Below are positions 1 through 6,094 of a stretch of DNA of 19,188 nt, piece by piece (position 1 is the first letter of the stretch; every line of letters starts with the position of its first letter). The position numbers and the translations under genes are program-made. The notes under the pieces are model-generated. The model saw only the letters and a program-made list of their open reading frames with translations, made no database searches and had not been told where the DNA came from. The stretch comes from JADKCL01 sp031415375 (GTDB taxonomy: Bacteria; Bacteroidota; Bacteroidia; J057; JADKCL01): contig JANORP010000052.1 of the NCBI GenBank assembly GCA_031415375.1, positions 1 through 19,188 on the forward strand, read 5' to 3'.

Positions 1-1744
1 CCAGCATGTCAAAAACGGCTGGCACCTCAGACAAACGATACTCCTTGGCCGCTCGACTCTCAAGGATCATACCCTTGACGCCCCGCAACATTTGATCGGC
101 ACCCGTGAGTCCATACTTCGCAAGCATCTCTTGCGAGGAAGGGTTGATCTCGCTTATGCCGGCCAAACCCGACTGTGAAAACACATCTCCATCTTGCGCA
201 TCCTTGATTTCTTGAAGCGGCTGATTTGGGGCGGATTTTTCATGCTTGATCATACTTAGCAACATCGTCGCTATCGTAATGCCTGTAGCCTCGTCTTCTT
301 TTGCAGCAGCTTGACGAAACACCTTTTCATCTGGCCCGCGCTTTAGAAATTTGAGAAGCATATTTCCAGCCTTACCTGCAAGATAATCAGCGACTAGACC
401 CACAAAAATACCTCTAGTCTGCGCACTTGCTTGGGAAAAGATTTGATCCAATGAGGTACGACTCATGAGCGACACATATTCCTTCGCGTACCGCTTCTTA
501 TGGAGATCTTGGGCATCTACATAACCTTTCAGGAGCTGCATCATGGTCGTGAGTTCATGGGGAATCACTCCTGAATGACTCTTATTATGGTAGTCTGTGA
601 GAGTTTGGGTCTCAGCCTCATTTGGAGCCCGACCCTCCAACATCACGATTCTAGTGGCCATATCTGCCTCCAACATTCCTCCCAATGAACTTCCAAAAGT
701 CATTTGAACTGATACTGCGGGATCCTCTGTGAGTGCGTTGATAAAGGATTGGTAGGTCGCGTCTTTCCAATCCAATTGCGCTTGACCGTGTTCATTCAAT
801 CCAATTCCAGGATATTTTTTCTTCTCAAATTGTTCACCTTTCCACTGCGGGGTCACTGCATAATTTTCCAAAGCCGCAGCGCCTTTGATCACTTGGGTCT
901 GCTTTCCCAAATTGGCCTTCCAGAAGGCTTTGGCATCGGTCCAAGCTTTTTTGGTTGCAGCCACATTTGCCATGGGATCGACTGCTTTTTGGATGAACTC
1001 TATTGTAAAGTGGCGTTGATGGCTGTCCTTCGCTTCAGCAATGACTTCATTGTCGAGCGATACCTCAATGGCACCACCTATCCAGCCGAGGCCATACTCT
1101 TCGAGTGTAATGGCCTTGTCCTTGAGCAGGGCCTCGCCTGGTGATTCCTTTGCGGCCTGCATATAAAATCGCTCGCCGACGACTTCAGCCTCCATTCCAA
1201 AAACACCAACCTTGCGCGCCAATTGTGCCACGGGATTTTTATGTGAGGACATCTGCGGCTGCAAGACAACAAATTGCGATGCCCTCATTGCCCTATCTCC
1301 CATCACATCCGCCTCCTTTTCCAGCGCCGAATCATCGTTGATCGCCACGCCTTTGAGCTGCAAGGTCGGCTTCACGCGGTTTTGCTTTTGTTGCACGACG
1401 TGCCAGGCCTCGTGCGGCAGGTGTTTTTCCTGGCCGGGTGCGATATGGATGTCGGTGCCTTGGGCGTAGGCGTGTGCCTGTAGCTGCGCGGGCTTGCTGC
1501 TGTTGTAATGCACGCGCACGTCGTGCATGGCGATGCCGCTCAGGGATTCGATGCCAGATTGGAGTTGTGTGGGGAGGCCGTTATTTACAGTTTGAGTGGG
1601 AGCCTGAGAGCGGGCGATGTTTGCGATGGAACTATAGGTGGCGAGCTGGACCAACTTATGGCTTCCTGACATCTGTTCCACATACTTCTGTTTCGCCTGG
1701 GCGGTCACAGTTGGTTTCGACTTTTGCGAAAATTCTCTTTCCAT
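1..1744 (-). CDS. eCIS core-domain (DUF4157) cargo protein with unknown C-terminal domain, 3' end outside window
   Basis: Reading the minus strand from the ATG at 1742-1744 gives 581 residues without a stop up to the window edge, so the C terminus is missing. Residues about 56-153 are an eCIS core domain: QSGIESLSGIAMHDVRVHYN, an APGQEKHLPHEAWHVVQQ segment with HExxH at 111-115, then LKGVAINDDSALEKEADVMG. This family is known to accompany contractile injection systems and to sit at the N terminus of putative effectors. About 430 residues follow, beginning at FGMEAEVVGERFY (about 182-194). That start slightly resembles the first strand of amidoligase-like folds (G-x-E-x-E), but I cannot confirm this and call the domain unknown. 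No signal peptide or clear membrane segment is visible. The gene lies 50 bp after the previous cargo gene, in the same direction. The start is chosen because an upstream in-frame-looking ATG (ATG ATC CTG TAA) stops at once and core-like similarity to the neighbouring cargo begins soon after. Confidence 0.88.
   Translation of the reverse strand, partial: MEREFSQKSKPTVTAQAKQKYVEQMSGSHKLVQLATYSSIANIARSQAPTQTVNNGLPTQLQSGIESLSGIAMHDVRVHYNSSKPAQLQAHAYAQGTDIHIAPGQEKHLPHEAWHVVQQKQNRVKPTLQLKGVAINDDSALEKEADVMGDRAMRASQFVVLQPQMSSHKNPVAQLARKVGVFGMEAEVVGERFYMQAAKESPGEALLKDKAITLEEYGLGWIGGAIEVSLDNEVIAEAKDSHQRHFTIEFIQKAVDPMANVAATKKAWTDAKAFWKANLGKQTQVIKGAAALENYAVTPQWKGEQFEKKKYPGIGLNEHGQAQLDWKDATYQSFINALTEDPAVSVQMTFGSSLGGMLEADMATRIVMLEGRAPNEAETQTLTDYHNKSHSGVIPHELTTMMQLLKGYVDAQDLHKKRYAKEYVSLMSRTSLDQIFSQASAQTRGIFVGLVADYLAGKAGNMLLKFLKRGPDEKVFRQAAAKEDEATGITIATMLLSMIKHEKSAPNQPLQEIKDAQDGDVFSQSGLAGISEINPSSQEMLAKYGLTGADQMLRGVKGMILESRAAKEYRLSEVPAVFDML
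1291..1560 (-). repeat. eCIS core cassette, copy 3 of 3
   Basis: This DNA block encodes the conserved core of the third cargo protein. It aligns with 2595-2885 and 3784-4075 almost base for base over long runs, for example the segment around ATCGTTGATCGCCACGCC and the one around GCACGACGTGCCA. The match ends abruptly where the cargo domains begin. This copy has the most changes at its 5' (protein N-terminal) end, where GLPTQLQSG replaces GLPGPLKSG. Confidence 0.85.
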
Positions 1745-1794
1745 TACAGGATCATTAAATCAATTGAAAATTACTTTGAGGTCATAGCCGCACC

Positions 1795-3102
1795 TTATTT
1801 CCCGATGATATGCGGGGATTCCTTCGATTTTTTCACGATGTCTCGTATTTCACCCCAATTCAGAAAAACAAAATCAGACACTTTGTTCTTACGCAATTCA
1901 TCATCGCTTCGATTCTTCATTTCGGGATCATTCTTATCCTGCTTTCTGTTCAATGGAGCACCATATTGAGTGAAATAGAGAATCAATTTTTGAAACATTG
2001 CGCCCCTCTCGTCCCTGAATTGAGCCTCTTCAAAACTCTCGGCCAAGAGTTGGTCTGTTTGGGGTACGAGCTTACCAACGGCAATCATGCTACGCGTGAG
2101 CGCTGCCTGGGTAGCGTGTGCATTCAGTTCGCTCATGATCTTGGGAACCCAATCTGCTAGGGTTCCAGATCGCGTGGTAATTTTGTCTTTGAGGGGACTG
2201 CCGTTTTCCAAATCATCAAGTGCATGCTGCGTTTCATGAATCATTGCAATCATAATCCCATTTATCTCCTGCTCGATAACCTTTGCATCAGCGTTATCTG
2301 CATATTTTCGATCAGCTACTTGGATCACTCCTTCATTTGCCTTTTGGTCAAACTGGTAAAAGGCCCGTGACTTCGCATCAACACCTAGACCTGAATGAAC
2401 CCTAATGGTAATTGGCAATGCATCGGCACGCGCCATCACGAGCGTAAATAATCCTGGCAGATTTTTTTCATGGCTCGGGTTCAAGTACTGCACGTTCTCG
2501 TCAAAGATCAATTTGCGTTGGATAAGGCTCACCTTTGCTGGAGAAAATCCCAGGTCTAGCTTCCGTTGCATCGTCTCTGTTGTTCCGAGGAGCGCCCTAT
2601 CTCCCATCACATCCGCCTCCCGCTCCAGCGCCGAGTCATCGTTGATCGCCACGCCTTTGAGCTGCAAGGTCGGCTTCACACGGCCTTGTTTTTGCTGCAC
2701 GACGTGCCATGCCTCGTGAGGCAAATGCTTTTCCTGACCTGGCGCGAGGTGGATCTCGCTGCCTTGCGCGTAGGCGTGGGCCTGCAGCTGCGCGGGCTTG
2801 CGAGAGTTGTAATGCACGCGCACGTCGGCCATGGAGATGCCTGAAAGGGACTCGATGCCGCTTTTTAAGGGGCCGGGCAGACCGCCTCTACCTTGGGAGG
2901 GTGCGCTTTCCACGCCATTTCCGTTTGCGAGACTTTGCAATTGAACCAAACTCTCCTGGATGCCATCATTCGCAATCTTGGCATAGTTTTCGATTCGAGA
3001 TCGCTTGTAGGAGTCCCCTTCGTCAAACTTGGCTCCATGCTGGATTTGCGGACTAGATTTTTCAAGACTGGGTTGATACATAGCGCTTCTCGTTGTTGAC
3101 AA
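1795..3102 (-). CDS. eCIS core-domain cargo protein with C-terminal zincin (HExxH) metalloprotease-like domain
   Basis: The open frame gives 435 residues from a TTG at 3102. An ATG at 3081 (residue 8, MYQPSLEKSS) is an equally good or better start and would give 428. Residues about 73-171 form the eCIS core domain, with HEAWH at 129-133. After a linker carrying TMQRK (177-181) and LIQRK (193-197) comes a distinct domain with a second HExxH, MIHETQHALDD (H289, E290, H293). A conserved-looking SELNAHATQ segment follows, and its Glu325 could be the third zinc ligand. This is the layout of a small zinc metalloprotease of the zincin type. The inferred role is a protease toxin or effector delivered by the particle into a target cell; its substrate is unknown. 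The final 80 residues are charged and unassigned. The gene sits between two other core-domain cargo genes with gaps of 46 and 50 bp. The C-terminal part is visibly more AT-rich than the core. Confidence 0.9.
   Translation of the reverse strand: MSTTRSAMYQPSLEKSSPQIQHGAKFDEGDSYKRSRIENYAKIANDGIQESLVQLQSLANGNGVESAPSQGRGGLPGPLKSGIESLSGISMADVRVHYNSRKPAQLQAHAYAQGSEIHLAPGQEKHLPHEAWHVVQQKQGRVKPTLQLKGVAINDDSALEREADVMGDRALLGTTETMQRKLDLGFSPAKVSLIQRKLIFDENVQYLNPSHEKNLPGLFTLVMARADALPITIRVHSGLGVDAKSRAFYQFDQKANEGVIQVADRKYADNADAKVIEQEINGIMIAMIHETQHALDDLENGSPLKDKITTRSGTLADWVPKIMSELNAHATQAALTRSMIAVGKLVPQTDQLLAESFEEAQFRDERGAMFQKLILYFTQYGAPLNRKQDKNDPEMKNRSDDELRKNKVSDFVFLNWGEIRDIVKKSKESPHIIGK
2595..2885 (-). repeat. 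eCIS core cassette, copy 2 of 3
   Basis: The block encodes the stretch from GGLPGPLKSG to DVMGDRAL in the zincin cargo protein. It is nearly identical at DNA level to the copies at 3784-4075 and 1291-1560, while flanking sequence is unrelated. The few differences are mostly third-position changes. Confidence 0.87.
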
Positions 3103-3148
3103 AATCTAAAGAATTCCATCCTCTCCACATGGCATTCGACTTCAAATC

Positions 3149-4270
3149 TCAAAAATCACCTTTCAGATCCTTGTTTTCGTTCTTTACCCAAAGACCTTTA
3201 CTTTCTGCCCACCCATGCTTTGCATCCTTGATCGAATAATCAGCATAAATCCAATCGCAAAATTTCGCAAGCTGGCCTGAATTCGTCAAAAGCAATTGGT
3301 CTGCAGCAACTAATTTATTACCAGCCAGTTCCTTTGCGGTTGGAGCATTTGCATAATGGTATTTCGCCTCCACATTGTATTTTACCTCCTTCTGATTCGT
3401 GATGACCTCATCCTTCACTTTGGTCTCAAAAAAATTCAACATTGTGGTATTGGCAGACTTGGTGATGGGGGTCATGTTTTTCATCACCCCGGGACCACCC
3501 ACGTTGTCATTAAGCAGGTGCCCTTGTACCAAATATCTAGACATGAAATCGGAGATTGCAGGTGACAATCCCGCCATCGTTGCCCACCAACCCGGCTGCT
3601 CCTTGGGGGCACCACCACCTCCAATATCTGCTGGATCGATATGTGCATTCATATAGGTACCGACGTCATTTGCATTTGGGCCCCCATATTTGATATCACT
3701 TGCCAATTGTGCCACTGATGAAGCTTTCATCTTTGGCTGCACTGTGGCACCAAAAGTGGCCCCTGAATGTGTGCCCATGAGCGCCCTCGCTCCCATCACA
3801 TCCGCCTCCCTTTCCAGCGCCGAGTCATCGTTGATCGCCACGCCCTTGAGCTGCAAGGTCGGCTTCACGCGGCTTTGCTTTTGTTGCACGACGTGCCAAG
3901 CCTCGTGGGGCAGGTGCTTTTCTTGGCCGGGCGCGAGGTGGATGTCGGAGCCTTGCGCGTAGGCGTGGGCTTGTAGCTGAGCGGGCTTGCTGGAGTTGTA
4001 ATGCACGCGCACGTCGTCCATGGCGATGCCGCTCAGGGACTCGATGCCGCTTTTTAATGGGCCGGGGAGGCCGCCTTGCGGGGCCACCCGCCGCTGCGCA
4101 ATCGCGCTATAAGCCTGCAATTGCGCGACTCGCACACTCCCGTTCATCAGCTGCGCATACCGCTGCAATGGGTTGCCTGAGGGCACCTGCTGCGATGATT
4201 GCAACTTTTCAAATGGCTGGGACAGCACCTGCTCCTGCCTTGGTTGTTCTATTTTTCCTGCTGCTTCCAT
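3149..4270 (-). CDS. eCIS core-domain cargo protein with C-terminal DNA/RNA non-specific nuclease-like domain
   Basis: The gene encodes 373 residues from the ATG at 4268-4270, preceded by an A-rich GGAAAAAAG leader. Residues about 66-164 are the eCIS core domain, beginning GGLPGPLKSGIESLSG and containing HEAWH at 122-126. A linker with VQPK (177-180) and VAQLA (186-190) leads to a different C-terminal domain. Its clearest block is at 248-270, with GHLLNDNVGGPGV followed by KNMTPIT. This resembles the His-containing catalytic motif of DNA/RNA non-specific endonucleases (G-H-L ... GGPG ... N-x-x-P-I-T), with His251 as candidate general base. The usual D-R/Q-G-H reads V-Q-G-H here, so activity is not certain. 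The inferred role is a nuclease toxin loaded into the injection particle. It is the first of three tandem cargo genes, 46 bp after the methyltransferase/TPR gene. No immunity gene is evident next to it. Confidence 0.9.
   Translation of the reverse strand: MEAAGKIEQPRQEQVLSQPFEKLQSSQQVPSGNPLQRYAQLMNGSVRVAQLQAYSAIAQRRVAPQGGLPGPLKSGIESLSGIAMDDVRVHYNSSKPAQLQAHAYAQGSDIHLAPGQEKHLPHEAWHVVQQKQSRVKPTLQLKGVAINDDSALEREADVMGARALMGTHSGATFGATVQPKMKASSVAQLASDIKYGGPNANDVGTYMNAHIDPADIGGGGAPKEQPGWWATMAGLSPAISDFMSRYLVQGHLLNDNVGGPGVMKNMTPITKSANTTMLNFFETKVKDEVITNQKEVKYNVEAKYHYANAPTAKELAGNKLVAADQLLLTNSGQLAKFCDWIYADYSIKDAKHGWAESKGLWVKNENKDLKGDF
3784..4075 (-). repeat. eCIS core cassette, copy 1 of 3
   Basis: The block encodes GGLPGPLKSG to DVMGARAL in the nuclease-like cargo protein and matches the two downstream copies. 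It is visibly more GC-rich than the cargo-specific sequence on its downstream side. Confidence 0.87.
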
Positions 4271-4316
4271 CTTTTTTCCAGTGAGAAAGGGTGATTGCGT
4301 TTTCTAAGGAATAGTT

Positions 4317-5888
4317 TTAAACAGCGACATCTGCATATTCCGCCAGCAAGGCTTGCGCACCTTCGTTTTCAGGAGCGTACAAGACGACTTTCTGGAGCAT
4401 TGCCACAGCTTTTGCGCCATCGCCGAGCATGTGAAAGCATACCGCCATGTTGTAAAATGTGCCGCTGTAGGCGCCGTAGATGTCGGTGCTTTGTGAGAAA
4501 TAAAAGAGCGCCCACGGGTAGGCATCCACGGCATAACAAATGCTGCCCAGCGTCGTCGCCAAATCCAAATCTTCTTGCAGGGGAAAATAATTTTCCCAGC
4601 AGCGATGCATGACGGTGATGAGGTCTGCGATTTCTCCTGGGCGCATATTGCCGAGCAATTCAGCGATGCGCGGGCTGTAAATGGTAAGCTGATGGCTGTC
4701 GTAAAAACTCAGGCGCAGTGCCGCCAAGATGTCGCGCATTTCCACTGTCTTCAGGTGGGTGCGTACGCATTTGTAGAGGGTGAAATATGTGTCGGGACCT
4801 ATGTCGTCGAGGTATTTCTCAGCAGCACGTTGGGTAAATGAATAGGCCGGTGCATCGGCCGCAAAAAACATGCAGCCGGTATTGATGCTGTAGTAGGGAT
4901 GCGCGGGAAAGGCATGCCACCCGCCACCAAGACCACAATAGGTATGCAACGCATGGTAATTGACATTGATGGAGAATGAGCCATGTGTGCTCAACATTGG
5001 CGGATGGGCAAAGCAAACGCTGCCCAATTCATGCCCGCCTTTGTCGGCGGTGAGCAGCAAAACGCCTGCTTGGGAAAATGTGCGCAATTGTGCCAGGCAA
5101 CGCATGGCGATGGCCGGAAACAAGACATACGCATCGGCGACTTGCCCGCGATAGGCTTCGAGCACGGCATTGATTTCGGCGGATTCATAGCACTTTTCAG
5201 CAGCGGTGTCGATGCTGTAGTCGAGTTTCAGCGCCGACAATACTTCGGCAGGCGAAATGGCTGCGGCATCGCCTTGGAGCGAGGCACTGACCGCGACGGG
5301 ATAGATCGCATCTTCATGCACAAACAGCAGGTCTTGCGGAATGCTGTCCAGCAAATAATTGGCGACGACAACAAGCGGAGCAGCGCTCGCCGTTGCGCCC
5401 AACAATTCCCCTGAAATCTGCAAGGCAATAGGCCCAGGCTGCGTCACGTCCAGCAAACCAATGTCCAAAACACCCGTCTCAAAATATTTCTGAAACCGAG
5501 GGTGAATCCTCCAAAAATCAAGATTGGATTGCGTAAAGTCAGTGAGCACATACCGAAATGCATCCAAAGCAATCCCCTCCCAAGCACACAAAACCTGCAA
5601 TCGCTGCAGCATGTAAAAAGCCATTCGCCCCGAGCCGCCCCCCAATTCTAAAATAGAAATCCGCGCCACCGCATCCATCCCCACAAGCCGCACATGATCC
5701 TTGTACAAAGCCACAATCATCTCAGCATAAGCATTCGCCTGCCGCAGATTGCTCGTGACATAATGCGGCACCTCCCCTAGGCGCCAAGCAGCTGACCCCA
5801 TCTCGGCATAATAACGCCGTTGCAAATCCCAGATCAGCGACTCCGCAAAAGGCCTATTTTCTTCCAAAAGTTCCATGACATTCACCAT
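4317..5888 (-). CDS. SAM-dependent methyltransferase-like protein with TPR-like C terminus
   Basis: The frame is open from a TTG at 5924 (535 residues), but ATG at 5888 (523 residues, MVNVMELLEENRPF) or ATG at 5876 (519 residues) is more likely; I give the 5888 start. In TTG numbering, residues 91-100 (ILELGGGSGR) are a glycine-rich SAM-binding motif I of a class I methyltransferase. VLTDFTQSNLDFW (126-138) would be the next strand, and VVVANYLLDSIPQDLLF (185-201) resembles the N-E-L-L-D-A-x-P motif of the MidA/NDUFAF7 family. Residues about 447-531 look like tetratricopeptide repeats (alternating amphipathic helices with FYNMAVCFHMLGDGAKAVAM). The target is unknown. The gene follows the ATPase after a repeat-rich gap and precedes the cargo genes by 46 bp. 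It might modify or escort a particle component or cargo, or be a soluble effector itself. It lacks the core domain. The fold is fairly sure and the role is inference. Confidence 0.82.
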   Translation of the reverse strand: MVNVMELLEENRPFAESLIWDLQRRYYAEMGSAAWRLGEVPHYVTSNLRQANAYAEMIVALYKDHVRLVGMDAVARISILELGGGSGRMAFYMLQRLQVLCAWEGIALDAFRYVLTDFTQSNLDFWRIHPRFQKYFETGVLDIGLLDVTQPGPIALQISGELLGATASAAPLVVVANYLLDSIPQDLLFVHEDAIYPVAVSASLQGDAAAISPAEVLSALKLDYSIDTAAEKCYESAEINAVLEAYRGQVADAYVLFPAIAMRCLAQLRTFSQAGVLLLTADKGGHELGSVCFAHPPMLSTHGSFSINVNYHALHTYCGLGGGWHAFPAHPYYSINTGCMFFAADAPAYSFTQRAAEKYLDDIGPDTYFTLYKCVRTHLKTVEMRDILAALRLSFYDSHQLTIYSPRIAELLGNMRPGEIADLITVMHRCWENYFPLQEDLDLATTLGSICYAVDAYPWALFYFSQSTDIYGAYSGTFYNMAVCFHMLGDGAKAVAMLQKVVLYAPENEGAQALLAEYADVAV

Positions 5889-5967
5889 TGAATTTAACCC
5901 ATCGACGCAGAGGCTACCCCCCAATTGATTTCAACCCCAGAGCACGAGTAATAAAAATAAAAAAAAC

Positions 5968-5995
5968 AACTCATAACTCATAACTCATAACTCCC
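5968..5995. repeat. Heptanucleotide tandem repeat (AACTCAT)3 plus a variant unit
   Basis: Three exact AACTCAT units (5968-5988) are followed by AACTCCC (5989-5995). The 7-bp period and AACT core are shared with the second array at 6044-6092. They resemble the short tandemly repeated sequences known mainly from cyanobacteria. Confidence 0.93.
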
Positions 5996-6043
5996 AAACC
6001 CAAACAAGACCCCAAAAACCGCAAATGCCCCCCACAACCTCCC

Positions 6044-6092
6044 AACTCCCAACTGCTAACTGCTAACTGCTAACTGCTACCTACTACCTCCC
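6044..6092. repeat. Heptanucleotide tandem repeat (AACTGCT)4 with degenerate flanking units
   Basis: Seven consecutive 7-bp units can be read: AACTCCC, four exact AACTGCT (6051-6078), ACCTACT and ACCTCCC. The array ends 2 bp from the ATPase stop codon at 6095-6097. Confidence 0.93.
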
Positions 6093-6094
6093 CC

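Larger units (their letters stand above)
5889..6094 (-). other. Intergenic stretch, low-complexity and G-rich on the transcribed strand
   Basis: About 200 bp separate the ATPase stop from the likely methyltransferase start, the longest or second-longest gap in the operon. It holds two heptamer tandem arrays, several G-runs on the sense strand and an oligo-T tract at 5956-5966 (read as A on the plus strand). I see no convincing hairpin terminator and no clear TTTG / TAnnTTTG Bacteroidota promoter, so whether transcription stops or restarts here cannot be told by eye. Confidence 0.6.

Noticed and set aside
749..1969. Several plus-strand frames at the left end
   Set aside because: The minus strand carries a continuous core-domain cargo gene to the window edge and then the zincin cargo gene; the plus frames only mirror these.
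3100..3148. Promoter-like TAGATTTT box between two cargo genes
   Set aside because: The last base of TAnnTTTG does not match and no TTTG lies at a fitting distance; co-transcription from upstream explains expression.
1291..4075. The core domains themselves as three active protease toxins
   Set aside because: HEAWH is kept in all copies, but the domain is a common leader in otherwise different proteins; its constancy suggests a delivery or processing role and activity cannot be judged from sequence alone.
5889..5924. N-terminal extension of the methyltransferase gene to a TTG at 5924
   Set aside because: The extra residues (MGGSLCVDGLNS) look non-conserved and ATG codons follow at 5888 and 5876; a TTG start is possible but less likely.
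5968..6092. Heptamer arrays as a CRISPR-like element
   Set aside because: Units are only 7 bp and directly adjacent, without spacers or neighbouring cas genes.
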